Shown: positions 36,906 to 45,761, numbered from the stretch's first letter. The stretch is DNA of 64,000 nt from Fibrobacter sp. UWR4 (GCF_003149045.1 NZ_QGDU01000012.1:32976-96975), one strand, 5' to 3'. Translations and numbers: made by a program. The notes: generated by a model not told the origin, from the letters alone.

Positions 36906-38285
36906 TTACTTCAGACCCTTCTGCAAATGATTCTGGACACCTTCTTCAGAGAGAACGCCAGCATACTGCAGCAAAGCAAGATAGCGGTTGTAAATTTCGT
37001 TTTCCAGCTTGATTGCCTTCATGTTGCTTGCAATAGCACTTTCACGGGCACGCAACTGCAGAAGAGGATCGGAGCCGGCATTCTTGGCAAACTGTTCAAA
37101 AATGCTATTGGAAGTCACCTGTTCCACAAATTCCTTCTGAACCTTCCACTGGGCAACCAAGGAATTCACTTCTTCAACCAACTTGGCAACCTTCTGGTTC
37201 ACGTCACGGACTTCGTCCATGTAGTCACCTTCGGCATCCAGGTCCGCTACCTGAGTGCGAAGCTCGCTATCCTTATTGCTATCGAAGAACGGAAGACGGA
37301 AAGCCAGATTTGCAAAGAACTTATCAGCAGTCTTTCGATTATCAACATCAGGAACGAGAACTCTTGCTGTCGCAGTACATCCCAACTGGCTCGTACAACC
37401 AGTCTTCTTTTCGAAGTCGGTCTTGTAATCCGCATAAGAACCAGTGCCGTACACATCATAGGCATCCAGGTCCTTATACTTTTCCATCAGGGATTCAATC
37501 TGCAGGGAATAGCCGATACCAATATGGGAAATGTAATCGCGATCCTTGGCATTATCCTGACGTGCCTTGGATTTTTCTTCCTTCATTTTTCCCGCAGCCA
37601 TAGCAATCAAGGGGAAGTTGTCATTTACGACCACGCCACCTTCCAGCTGCTTAATCACGTCATCAATAGAGGGGAGCCAGCTAGAATCAAGTTCTATCGC
37701 ATCAAAGTCGGGAACCCACTGGTGAAGCTTATTGGCATAGTATTCCATGGAAGTGCTATCGCTAATCAGTTCAGCACGAAGGTCCGCTTCCTTTTCAATA
37801 GCATCCATCAAGTCCTGAGGATTGAAGTTGGGAGAGCCAGATTTCAAGTGCAGCACTTCAATACGGTCCAGGTTCACCTGGTACAATTCCTTCGTCAACT
37901 GATTCAGACGCTGACGGAGTACATAATGAATTCCGCGTTCGTAACGATCATAAAGCAGGACGCCACGATCCGCCGCAAGATGCGCTTTCTGATATGCAGC
38001 CTGAGCGTCCCAATGATCACGATCCGCAGCACCTTCCCCAAAAGACTTAGGAACAAAGCGAAGTTCAAAATCATGGCTTGCAAAGCTGAAACCATCCAGC
38101 TTATAACGCAGTTCCAGTTTATCCCAAAGTTTGGTTCCTCTTCCAGAAGAGGTCATCTCTGCACGCTTCTGGGCGGTCTGATAGCGAGGATCTTCATCAA
38201 CGGACTGAATCAGCTTTTCCCAAGTCAGGGGGCCTGCAAAAGCCACTGCAGACAAGGCCAGAGTTGCTAATCCAAACTTTTTCAT
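36906..38285 (-). CDS. TolC-like outer-membrane protein (distant)
   Basis: A 459-residue exported protein, started at the ATG at 38285 rather than a GTG six bases upstream. Signal peptide MKKFGLATLALSAVAFAGP. The rest is mainly long charged helices: LTWEKLIQSVDEDPRYQTAQKRAE near the N-terminus recalls the first TolC helix, and AYQKAHLAADRGVLLYDRY and QVADLDAEGDYMDEVRDVNQ are coiled-coil-like. Similarity to TolC is only in pattern, and motif signatures are weak. Position after an HlyD gene supports an outer-membrane channel role. I would not exclude a different helical periplasmic protein. Confidence 0.55.
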   Translation of the reverse strand: MKKFGLATLALSAVAFAGPLTWEKLIQSVDEDPRYQTAQKRAEMTSSGRGTKLWDKLELRYKLDGFSFASHDFELRFVPKSFGEGAADRDHWDAQAAYQKAHLAADRGVLLYDRYERGIHYVLRQRLNQLTKELYQVNLDRIEVLHLKSGSPNFNPQDLMDAIEKEADLRAELISDSTSMEYYANKLHQWVPDFDAIELDSSWLPSIDDVIKQLEGGVVVNDNFPLIAMAAGKMKEEKSKARQDNAKDRDYISHIGIGYSLQIESLMEKYKDLDAYDVYGTGSYADYKTDFEKKTGCTSQLGCTATARVLVPDVDNRKTADKFFANLAFRLPFFDSNKDSELRTQVADLDAEGDYMDEVRDVNQKVAKLVEEVNSLVAQWKVQKEFVEQVTSNSIFEQFAKNAGSDPLLQLRARESAIASNMKAIKLENEIYNRYLALLQYAGVLSEEGVQNHLQKGLK

Positions 38286-38328
38286 AAACACAACCTAAAT
38301 ACGTTTAAAATTTTAATCTGCGAAAGGA

Positions 38329-39393
38329 TTATTCGGAAATGGTCACCATTTCACCGAGAAGGAACGGATTCTCTTCGGAAATCTTGATTATGACTTCGCG
38401 TCCGTGAATAGGCATTTCAGGCATCTTCCACATACGAGTGGGAAATTCAACGATACGGCTAGAAAGGCCAATCACTTCACCCTTCACAGCCTTACCAGTG
38501 CCACCCAAGGTACGGACATTAACGGATTCACCAATGTCCATACGCTGATACATACGTTCGTGAATATAACCGCGGATCATAGTGGGAGACTTGTGAGTCA
38601 AGGTAACGATCGGAGCAAAGCTGGAAACCTTTTCCCCATCACGAGCATTAACGGAACCCACGACCCATTCTTCCTTAGCAACCTGAATCAGTTCTTCCTG
38701 CTGCTTCTGGAGTTCGGCCAGTTCCTTCTTCAAGTTTTCCACTTCGGTAGCACCGGCACTCTTCTGGAGGCGACCGCTGCTCTTAAGAAGCTTGATCTGT
38801 TCATTTGCGTTAGACTGAAGCACTGCAAGTTCGTTCTTCAAGCTCTTGATACGAAGGACGGTTGCGTCGTTACCATCATTCTGTGCATTGGAACCCTTCA
38901 GGCTCTTCAACTTGGCGGTAATTTCCTTATTGCGCTGGTATTCAGTTTCCAGGTTACGGATTTCAGACTTAAGAGCCAGGCTGCGGGAAGAAAGGTCTGC
39001 CTTTACTTCTGCAACCTTCTGGTCAATTTCTGCAGTAGACAGGCTGCTGCGTCCTTCAATCGCATCCAGTTCGCGAGTCAGTTCGGTAATACGAAGAACC
39101 AGGTCCGGGCGGTTCAATTCAATGATAGTGTCGCCCGCATGAATGGTCTGACCAGGCATCACATGCACCTTAATCACTTCAGTGGGGCTCGGCAGGCTAA
39201 TGGTAGTTTCAGTCGCTTCGGCAATGCCCTGGAACATGGTTGCCTTACCGGCGAACATGAAGCCAAGAACCACAACCACGACGATGCTCAAGCACCAGGC
39301 GTAAATCAGCTTGTGCTTATAAGCATGAGCAACACCTGCATTAGACTTATGCTTGTTCCAGAAAATGTCGAAAGCTTCTTCAATCTTATTCAT
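38329..39393 (-). CDS. HlyD-family membrane fusion protein
   Basis: A 354-residue adaptor. One membrane helix (about 30-50, YAWCLSIVVVVVLGFMFAG), a lipoyl half domain (SPTEVIKVHVMPGQTIHAGD), a long coiled coil (about 95-235, Lys/Glu/Leu-rich), a second lipoyl half (VVGSVNARDGEKVSSFAPI), then beta-barrel strands ending LLGEMVTISE. GGAG precedes the ATG. No transporter permease or ATPase is in its operon, so the inner-membrane partner may be the DUF4956 protein encoded 12 bases upstream. Only about 37-43 bases separate it from the TolC-like gene. Confidence 0.8.
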   Translation of the reverse strand: MNKIEEAFDIFWNKHKSNAGVAHAYKHKLIYAWCLSIVVVVVLGFMFAGKATMFQGIAEATETTISLPSPTEVIKVHVMPGQTIHAGDTIIELNRPDLVLRITELTRELDAIEGRSSLSTAEIDQKVAEVKADLSSRSLALKSEIRNLETEYQRNKEITAKLKSLKGSNAQNDGNDATVLRIKSLKNELAVLQSNANEQIKLLKSSGRLQKSAGATEVENLKKELAELQKQQEELIQVAKEEWVVGSVNARDGEKVSSFAPIVTLTHKSPTMIRGYIHERMYQRMDIGESVNVRTLGGTGKAVKGEVIGLSSRIVEFPTRMWKMPEMPIHGREVIIKISEENPFLLGEMVTISE

Positions 39394-39405
39394 GATTCAC
39401 TCCCC

Positions 39406-40089
39406 TTACATTTCCGTAGTGGCATCCTGCATCATGAACGCGATGTCAGAAATACCTTCGATCTTGGACATTTCCTGAATGATTTCTGCAGCAGGCTTGT
39501 TTGCACGGAGACGAACCTGGTAGGCACAATCCACTCGGGCGCCGCCATCCACTTCGCGCATGGTAATCAGGATGTAGGTTTTTAGATTCTTGCGTAGGAT
39601 GTCTTCAAGAGCCTGACGAGGAGCGGATTCGTTAGGAAGAGCAAAACGGAGCATGCCGTCAAAGAAATGCTTGGTGCCAAGACCCGTACGGGAAATCAGG
39701 AAGGCCACCAGACAGAAGGCGATGGTACCACCGGCAGCAGCACCCCAGGCATAAACACCGCAACCGATGCCTGCACCCAAGGAGGCGAAGATGAACATGA
39801 TGTCGCGGGGATCCTTGAAACTCGTGCGGAAACGAACCACGGAAAGGGCACCCATCATGCCAAGGCCACGGCCCACATTGTCACCGATAGCGGACATCAC
39901 CATTGCGGCAACCACAGAGCTCAGAACAATCCCCTGGACAAAGTTACGGGAATAGGAAAGACCCAGGAAAGTCTTTTCGTAAGTCCAGGCAATGACGGAG
40001 GAGAGGATAAAGGCCAAAATAAGGGTATAGGCCAAAGTGATTAGAGTTGCATTAGTAGTACCAGATTGGACCGCTAAAAGGTCAAGCAT
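39406..40089 (-). CDS. DUF4956 membrane protein
   Basis: A 227-residue inner-membrane protein with four helices in the first two thirds (about 15-35, 48-68, 95-112, 115-132). A GRGLGMMGALSVVRFRTSFKD segment lies between helices two and three and is the most family-like part. The last 75 residues form a small soluble domain of ACT/MgtC-tail type (TYILITMREVDGGARVDC). DUF4956 (PF16316) proteins are often seen next to VTC polymerases and CotH proteins, from memory. It is the first gene of the five-gene operon; GGAG precedes the start. Function unknown. Confidence 0.78.
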   Translation of the reverse strand: MLDLLAVQSGTTNATLITLAYTLILAFILSSVIAWTYEKTFLGLSYSRNFVQGIVLSSVVAAMVMSAIGDNVGRGLGMMGALSVVRFRTSFKDPRDIMFIFASLGAGIGCGVYAWGAAAGGTIAFCLVAFLISRTGLGTKHFFDGMLRFALPNESAPRQALEDILRKNLKTYILITMREVDGGARVDCAYQVRLRANKPAAEIIQEMSKIEGISDIAFMMQDATTEM

Positions 40090-40311
40090 AGAGACTCCGT
40101 TTCAGTTTATAACAATTACACCCATAATTTACTTTAAAAACGCCATTTTTCGGGCATTTTTTGTGTAAAAATGGTTGAACAAAAACCAAAGAAATCTCTA
40201 AATAGGATCCATTCTGGGAGCAAAACGCCCTATTTTAACACACCCAAACTCAAAATATATAAATGTGAGAAATTCGAACGTGAGTTACATCACATTTTAC
40301 GAAAAATAAAA
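40090..40311 (-). promoter_or_regulatory. Promoter region of the DUF4956-VTC operon, with a CRP-like site
   Basis: A 222-base AT-rich spacer between batB and the DUF4956 gene. It must hold the promoter of the five-gene operon. CGTGA-GTTACA-TCACA at 40279-40294 matches the CRP consensus TGTGA-N6-TCACA except for one base, and ATGTGAG lies just before it. I see no clear -10/-35 pair and no terminator for batB. Confidence 0.3.
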
Positions 40312-41340
40312 TTAACTAAAGCGACCCGCAGTCTGCTTACGGCGACGGCCTCTTTCCGAGATCAAGGCTTCCAGCAGGAACAGGAGAGCGGCCATCCCCA
40401 GGAACACTTGATAGCGGTCCTGGTAATTATCCATACGGTCAGTAGACTGTTCCTTCTTTTCCAGGGAAGCAATTTCAGTCAGCACCTTCTGGAGCTGGAA
40501 CTCACCCGGACTGGCATAGAAATAAAGACCACCCGTAACATTTGCAATTTCCTGCAAGGTACCGTCTTCCAGACGAGTCGTGACGATATTCCCCTGCATG
40601 TCCTTCTTGTAGGCCACCTCCCCATTTCTGGAAGGAACTGGAATAGGCACGCCTTCTCGGGAACCAATACCGATGGTATAGATGCGGATACCCATTTCAG
40701 CAGCTTCCTTGGCGGCATTGACTGCAGCGGCTTCCAGTTCTTCACCATCACTCATGAGAATCATGACGGAGTACTGACCACCACTATTGGAATTTCGATA
40801 AAGGTCCATTCCCTTACGGATGGCTCGCTCCAGGTTGGTACCGGGCATAAGCCAGCCAGGAGTCAGTTCACGAAGCATGGACTGAACCGTTCCGTAATCC
40901 AAAGTCAGCGGGACCATCACCTGAGCCTCGCCAGAGAAAGCCACCAACCCCACACGGTCCCCGCTAAGGGATTCCAGGAAAGAGGAAATTTCATGACGGC
41001 TGCGGGTCAGACGATTAGGCTTAATGTCTTCAGCCAGCATGGATAGGGAAATATCCTGCAACAACACAAGATCAAGACCACGACGTTCAATATGCTCCAT
41101 CTTGTGCCCCCACTGAGGGCGAGCAAGAGCAACAAATAAAAATGCAATCGCCAAAAGAAGAATGAGAGCCTTAGCCAAACGACGCCAAGGAGAATGAGCC
41201 GTGGATAGCTTAGGCAGCATGGTCAAAGACACGAATCTGGCGGCCAACTTTTTACGACGATGGTTGGCGTACAAAAACAGAAGGGCAAATAGCGGGAGGG
41301 AAAGCAATCCCCACAAGAACATCGGTTCTGCAAATCGCAT
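40312..41340 (-). CDS. batB: BatB-like VWA-domain membrane protein
   Basis: A 342-residue inner-membrane protein: two N-terminal helices (about 8-25 and 58-75), a VWA domain (about 85-285) and a C-terminal helix (about 310-328). The metal-site motif is DISLSM (DxSxS), followed by LAEDIKPNRLTRSRHE and GDRVGLVAFSGEA, the typical BatB wording. Together with BatA it should form the VWA pair of the Bat complex. The stop is near the next operon's promoter. It follows batA by a 74-base spacer filled with short repeats. Confidence 0.82.
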   Translation of the reverse strand: MRFAEPMFLWGLLSLPLFALLFLYANHRRKKLAARFVSLTMLPKLSTAHSPWRRLAKALILLLAIAFLFVALARPQWGHKMEHIERRGLDLVLLQDISLSMLAEDIKPNRLTRSRHEISSFLESLSGDRVGLVAFSGEAQVMVPLTLDYGTVQSMLRELTPGWLMPGTNLERAIRKGMDLYRNSNSGGQYSVMILMSDGEELEAAAVNAAKEAAEMGIRIYTIGIGSREGVPIPVPSRNGEVAYKKDMQGNIVTTRLEDGTLQEIANVTGGLYFYASPGEFQLQKVLTEIASLEKKEQSTDRMDNYQDRYQVFLGMAALLFLLEALISERGRRRKQTAGRFS

Positions 41341-41414
41341 AAGTTAGTAGACAGTAGGAAGTAGGAAGTAGGAAGTTGGATGTTGGAAGTTGGTGGTTGG
41401 TGGTTGGAGGTGGA
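41341..41414. repeat. GTAGGAAGT-type repeat spacer inside batA-batB
   Basis: The spacer is almost wholly short degenerate repeats (GTAGGAAGT, GTTGGAAGT, GGTGGTTGG). Its core GTAGACAGTAGGAAGT (41347-41362) recurs perfectly in two spacers of the amino-acid ABC operon (44998-45013 and 45735-45750, opposite orientation). Confidence 0.8.
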
Positions 41415-42515
41415 TTAGGGGATGCGGACGAATCTCGTATTTGCAAGAAGTAATTCAAGTAAAATCAAAATGGCTCCGAACAACAACCAGGGATAGAACT
41501 TTTCCGCATAACGGGCATATGCGATCGTTTCAATTTCCGTCTTTTCCAATTCATCAATTTCGGAATAAATCTTTTCCAGGTCAGCCTTGTTCTGAGCGCG
41601 GTAGAAACGACCACCCGTCTTACCCGCAATATTTTTCAGGGCATCTTCATCAATGCTCATTTCAGACGGAACAGGCATTTCCACCCAGGACGCACCACCA
41701 AAGAAGGAAGCCTGAGGTACAAGTATGTTCCCTTGCTTCAAGCCAACGCCAACGGTATAGACCTTGACACCAAGGGACTTGGCAACTTCAGCCGCACGAT
41801 CCGGAGAAACAATACTTGCATTATCCTTACCATCGGTCAACAGCACCACAACCTTCGACTTTGCATTGGATTTCTGCAGACGGGCAAGAGCGTTCATCAG
41901 GCCGTCTCCAATCGCAGTACTTGCACCTACAGTAGAATCCTTCGCCAAATCATCCGTCGCCTTCAGGATTTCAAGCAAGGAGCCATAATCCAAAGTCAAA
42001 GGGCACTGGGTAAAAGCCCTGGAGCCGAACGCGGAAAGGCCGATACGGTCCGCATGACGTTTCTGGATAAATTCGGAGATCACTTCCTGAGCATATCCCA
42101 AACGGCTGTACTTCCAATATTCTCCGGACTTGTAGAACTTTTCCGCATCCATACGCTTGACCTTGGACATTTCCTCACGGGTCAGCATATCGATGGTACC
42201 CATGGAACCAGAAACATCCAGAGCAAGCATAATATCCACACCATCAGTAGAAGTGTATTCCACTTCCATGGAGTTCTGAGGACGGGCAAGAGCCACTACA
42301 AAGGCGCACAAGGCAAGAAGACGCAAGGCGGGAACAATGTGGCGAAGACGCACACGGTTGCTGGGCGCAGCCTTACGAGCAATAGAAAGTGCAGGAAACT
42401 TAATGGTACTCTTACGGCTACGATTACGATAGACGTAAGACACGATCAAAACAGGAACCAGAAGGAAAAGCCAGAAGGCCTCCGGATTCTGAAAATGTAA
42501 CGATCCAATATCCAT
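41415..42515 (-). CDS. batA: BatA-like VWA-domain membrane protein
   Basis: A 366-residue protein of the same layout as its neighbour: N-terminal helices (about 14-30 and 58-77), a VWA domain (about 88-320) with an intact metal site DVSGSM, and a C-terminal helix (about 335-355). A 30-residue insertion after the metal site (MLTREEMSKVKRMDAEKF) is larger than in many BatA proteins. RIGLSAFGSRAFTQCPLT and LLTDGKDNAS are typical. The usual upstream moxR and DUF58 genes are absent; the preceding gene is a FISUMP lipoprotein. batD/batE are about 35 kb away. Confidence 0.82.
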   Translation of the reverse strand: MDIGSLHFQNPEAFWLFLLVPVLIVSYVYRNRSRKSTIKFPALSIARKAAPSNRVRLRHIVPALRLLALCAFVVALARPQNSMEVEYTSTDGVDIMLALDVSGSMGTIDMLTREEMSKVKRMDAEKFYKSGEYWKYSRLGYAQEVISEFIQKRHADRIGLSAFGSRAFTQCPLTLDYGSLLEILKATDDLAKDSTVGASTAIGDGLMNALARLQKSNAKSKVVVLLTDGKDNASIVSPDRAAEVAKSLGVKVYTVGVGLKQGNILVPQASFFGGASWVEMPVPSEMSIDEDALKNIAGKTGGRFYRAQNKADLEKIYSEIDELEKTEIETIAYARYAEKFYPWLLFGAILILLELLLANTRFVRIP

Positions 42516-42593
42516 TATTTCTCCAAAAACAGTAATCAGTTCTCCTTAGCGAGATGAATATACAAAAAATGTTTTTTCAAAATATTGATGTTG

Positions 42594-44162
42594 TTATTCT
42601 GTAGCGTCCAGCGGTGGAATTGGATTGGATCCCTGGCCCTTGACACAACGAATATGGGGATAGCTTTTGTTATTTTCAGAATCATAGAAGATTCTGCCAT
42701 CATAACCCCTTCCCGGATAGGAAAATAATACAAGCAGGTCAGGAGTTTGATCTTTGTCGGAAATCATGTATTCCACATAGCCAAAGCTGTAATCATAAAC
42801 GATACTATAGTAATGTTTGTTTCCAGAAGAATTTATTCCAAAACCAAAAGCATCGGAGCCCCCCTCAGTGTATTCGTTCCACTTTGTTGCATATAAGGCA
42901 TCGTTAATTTTGGCACCATCGGTTGTTTTTACGACATAACTAAACAAAGTATTCCAATCTTCCACGGTAGGAATATGCCAACCATTGGGACATACGCCCT
43001 GAATAGGCCATTCCACGGAAGTACGATCGAAGGAGTTGCTCTCAAATCCATTGGCTTGTGCCCACTTATACATACGCCCCAAATGAGCATACTTGGTACA
43101 GGAATCCTTTTCATTGCCACCCATACAGAAGCTACTGTCAATCACATACTTTAGGTTTTCGGCCATCCAGGTTTGGTCGCCAATATCAACAGTCCTATAG
43201 ATGTTACCATCACGTTCATCCACCAGATCGCCATACTTTCCAGTATAAAGTGTTAAAGATTTGGGTCGATAGGTAGGAATGGGCTCTGCATTCGGCAATG
43301 TTACACTATCAGGAACATTCACAGGCCACTGATATTCGCAAGAAACGGAAAGCGCATTTCCCTTAGGCATATAGTCAGGGAAGATTTTTTGTCTGTAGCA
43401 TTCCAAATCTTCACAATAATCATGAACATTGGCTTTTTCTCCGTCACAGAGAGCATCCCCTGCCTTTTTTTTCGGGGAATGAGGGGACCAGGCCCAACCC
43501 ACATCATTCATGTAAGCATAGTAGCCGCTTTCGTCACGATAGCCGGCATAAATTCCGCGAACCCCCGAATGATTTACTGTCCACCCCTTAGGACAAATTC
43601 CCTTTGGGTCTACGGGTTCACAAGAATTTGTTCTAGTATCCTGATAAGCCTCATTCCAAGTATAAAGTCTGCCGTAACGTTCACAGTTCTTAGGATAATC
43701 TGCGTAACACCAACTACCCTCAGTTTCGTAATTGAGATTTGCATTCATAGAAAGCTTTGAATTCGAAAGCTTTAATGGATATTCATGACCATCACGCTTA
43801 TCCACCATTTTCATCTTACTCAAATCAAAACTCATTTCCTCGTTTTCCACCTTAATGGAAAATTCGGGGATTTCAACACTATCCTTTTCCGATGAAGAAC
43901 TATTAGCTGTCGATGCAGAAGAATTCTTGGATGTTGAACTTGACGAGTTCTTAGATGTTGAGCTCGAAGAGTCCTTGGATGTTGAACTTGATGAATGCTT
44001 GGATGCAGAACTTGATGATGTCTTGGATACAGAACTTGATGATTTTTCATCAGAAGAATAACCTTCGTCAATTTCCGCAGCCGCCGGAGACGAAGAAGAA
44101 TCAGCATCCTCACCACAAGCGTAAAGGAAGACCACAAGGGCTAGCAACAAATATTTTTTCAT
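42594..44162 (-). CDS. Two-domain FISUMP lipoprotein with Ser-rich repeats
   Basis: A 522-residue lipoprotein (lipobox LYAC). A Ser/Thr/Lys stalk (about 20-95) is built from 8-residue units of the type SSSSTSKN. Two FISUMP-like domains follow: about 115-275 (KMVDKRDGHEYPLKL, LYTWNEAYQDT, CPKGWTVN) and about 310-510 (DLVDERDGNIYRTVDIG, TWMAENLKY, RMYKWAQANG, CPNGWHIPT, PHIRCVKG). The second is complete; the first is more divergent. The stalk should lift the domains from the membrane. GGAG precedes the ATG. Role of the domain is unknown; see the paralogue at 464-1408. Confidence 0.87.
   Translation of the reverse strand: MKKYLLLALVVFLYACGEDADSSSSPAAAEIDEGYSSDEKSSSSVSKTSSSSASKHSSSSTSKDSSSSTSKNSSSSTSKNSSASTANSSSSEKDSVEIPEFSIKVENEEMSFDLSKMKMVDKRDGHEYPLKLSNSKLSMNANLNYETEGSWCYADYPKNCERYGRLYTWNEAYQDTRTNSCEPVDPKGICPKGWTVNHSGVRGIYAGYRDESGYYAYMNDVGWAWSPHSPKKKAGDALCDGEKANVHDYCEDLECYRQKIFPDYMPKGNALSVSCEYQWPVNVPDSVTLPNAEPIPTYRPKSLTLYTGKYGDLVDERDGNIYRTVDIGDQTWMAENLKYVIDSSFCMGGNEKDSCTKYAHLGRMYKWAQANGFESNSFDRTSVEWPIQGVCPNGWHIPTVEDWNTLFSYVVKTTDGAKINDALYATKWNEYTEGGSDAFGFGINSSGNKHYYSIVYDYSFGYVEYMISDKDQTPDLLVLFSYPGRGYDGRIFYDSENNKSYPHIRCVKGQGSNPIPPLDATE
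43918..44037 (-). repeat. Five 24-bp tandem repeats in the lipoprotein stalk
   Basis: Five in-frame 24-bp units (43918, 43942, 43966, 43990, 44014) with a common core TTGGATGTTGAACTT on the plus strand, encoding 8-residue Ser-rich units on the minus strand. Changes in unit number would lengthen or shorten the stalk without a frameshift. Confidence 0.88.
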
Positions 44163-44190
44163 TTTTTCTCCTTACCCACCACCAATAAAG

Positions 44191-44967
44191 TTATCCTTGA
44201 GCAAATCGGCTCAGGAAGCTGGCTAAGCGTTCATTACCGGACTGATTGAATACGAAATCAGGAGAACCCTGTTCCACGATTACGCCCTGGTCCATAAAGA
44301 TTACCTTGTTCGCAACATCGCGGGCAAAGGCCATCTCATGGGTCACGATAACCATGGTCATCTTCTGGTCGGCAAGGCCCTTGATAATCTTCAGCACTTC
44401 GCCGGTCAGTTCCGGGTCCAGGGCGCTGGTAGGTTCATCGAAGAACAGAATCTTGGGCTGCATGGCCAAGGCGCGGGCAATGGAAACGCGCTGCTGCTGG
44501 CCGCCGGAAAGTTCACAGGGGTAAGCCTTTTCCTTGGTTTCAAGGCCCATCTGCTTCAGAAGTTCGCGGCCACGTTTGCGGGCTTCTTCACGATCCATCC
44601 CAAGCACACGAATGGGAGCAATGGTCAGATTCTGAAGCACCGTCAAATGGGGGAACAGATTGAAATTCTGAAATACAAGACCTGTAGAAAGACGGATTTC
44701 GCGGAGCACACTTGCAGGAGCATACTTGGCCAAGCCCTTCTTATCCACGCCCACAACCATGTCCTTACCGTTAACGCAAACGGAGCCGGCATTCATGGTT
44801 TCCAGCTGGGTAATACAGCGGAGAAGCGTGGACTTGCCGCTACCAGAGGGGCCAATGATAGAAAGAACTTCGCCTTCACACAAACCAAAGGAAATATCCT
44901 TAAGCACATGGTTATCGCCAAAGGACTTCTTCAAATGTTCTACTTTCAAAACTGCGTTTTCGCTCAT
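44191..44967 (-). CDS. Polar amino-acid ABC transporter ATP-binding protein
   Basis: A 258-residue ATPase of the GlnQ/HisP group. Walker A GPSGSGKST (about 37-45), Q-loop at VFQNFNLFPH, ABC signature LSGGQQQR, Walker B ILFFDEPTSALD, H-loop VTHEM. The segment FARDVANKVIFMDQGVIVEQG is typical of amino-acid importers. It is the last gene of a minus-strand operon (binding protein, permease, ATPase). The 59-base spacer ahead of it contains short repeats and no clear Shine-Dalgarno site. Confidence 0.93.
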   Translation of the reverse strand: MSENAVLKVEHLKKSFGDNHVLKDISFGLCEGEVLSIIGPSGSGKSTLLRCITQLETMNAGSVCVNGKDMVVGVDKKGLAKYAPASVLREIRLSTGLVFQNFNLFPHLTVLQNLTIAPIRVLGMDREEARKRGRELLKQMGLETKEKAYPCELSGGQQQRVSIARALAMQPKILFFDEPTSALDPELTGEVLKIIKGLADQKMTMVIVTHEMAFARDVANKVIFMDQGVIVEQGSPDFVFNQSGNERLASFLSRFAQG

Positions 44968-45026
44968 ACAAAACTTACCACCAATAACCTTCCGTCCACT
45001 TCCTACTGTCTACCGCCTACTTCCTA
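44968..45026. repeat. GTAGGAAGT-type repeat spacer between permease and ATPase genes
   Basis: Contains ACTTCCTACTGTCTAC (44998-45013) and a further CTACTTCCTACTACTT copy. This is the same repeat family as in the batA-batB spacer. Confidence 0.78.
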
Positions 45027-45686
45027 CTACTTATAGTAATTCAGTTTCTTTTCCACATAGGCGAAAAGGCAACTAAGCAAAAGGTTGGCAATGTAGTAGA
45101 AAACACCGGCAACAAACAGCGGGTAAATGCTAGCATAGGCAGCCTGCTGTTTCTTTGCCAGAGAGAACAATTCCGTCACAGCAATTACCTGTGCAAGGGA
45201 CGTATCCTTCACCAGGGTAATCACTTCGTTCGCACTAGCAGGCACCACCTGCTTCACCACCTGAGGCAAGATAATGCGGAAGAATGTCTGCCCCTTTGTA
45301 AGTCCCAACATGGTGGCAGCCTCATACTGACCCTTGGGAATAGCCTGAATACCACCGCGGAAAATTTCCGCAAAGTAGGCTGCATAGTTAATGCTGAAAG
45401 CAGCAATAACCGCAGGAAAGCGATCAAAGGAGATCCCCATTCCCGAATATTCGCTTAGGTAGTAGCTCCCGAAATAGATGGCCACAATCTGCAGCAAAAG
45501 CGGAGTTCCTCGCATCACAGAAATGTAGAAGGACACCGGATAGCGAATAACGCGATACTTACTCATCTTGAGGACAGCAATAAGCAGTCCTAGAGGGATA
45601 GAGAAAAGCAGCGTAAGTCCGAAGATTTCAAGGGTGGTAACAAAGCCGCCCCAAAGAACAGGCAGAAGAGTAGCTAAATCTGACAT
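45027..45686 (-). CDS. Polar amino-acid ABC transporter permease
   Basis: A 219-residue permease of the HisMQ/GlnP type, five membrane helices. The N-terminus carries the family pattern (LLPVLWGGFVTTLEIFGLTL), the middle has SVMRGTPLLLQI, and the EAA loop is EAATMLGLTKGQTFFRIILP (about 140-160), which docks the ATPase. It likely works as a homodimer, since only one permease gene is present. Confidence 0.92.
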   Translation of the reverse strand: MSDLATLLPVLWGGFVTTLEIFGLTLLFSIPLGLLIAVLKMSKYRVIRYPVSFYISVMRGTPLLLQIVAIYFGSYYLSEYSGMGISFDRFPAVIAAFSINYAAYFAEIFRGGIQAIPKGQYEAATMLGLTKGQTFFRIILPQVVKQVVPASANEVITLVKDTSLAQVIAVTELFSLAKKQQAAYASIYPLFVAGVFYYIANLLLSCLFAYVEKKLNYYK

Positions 45687-45761
45687 TGGATAGTAGAAAG
45701 TTGGAAGTAGTTAGTAGGAAGCAAAAAACTGTCTACTTCCTACTGTCTACTGTATACTGGT
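45687..45761. repeat. GTAGGAAGT-type repeat spacer between binding-protein and permease genes
   Basis: A 75-base spacer with the core ACTTCCTACTGTCTAC (45735-45750) and inverted partners (AGTAGGAAG at about 45713-45721), so it can fold as a hairpin. Its T- or A-rich loop might weaken transcription between the genes. Confidence 0.78.
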
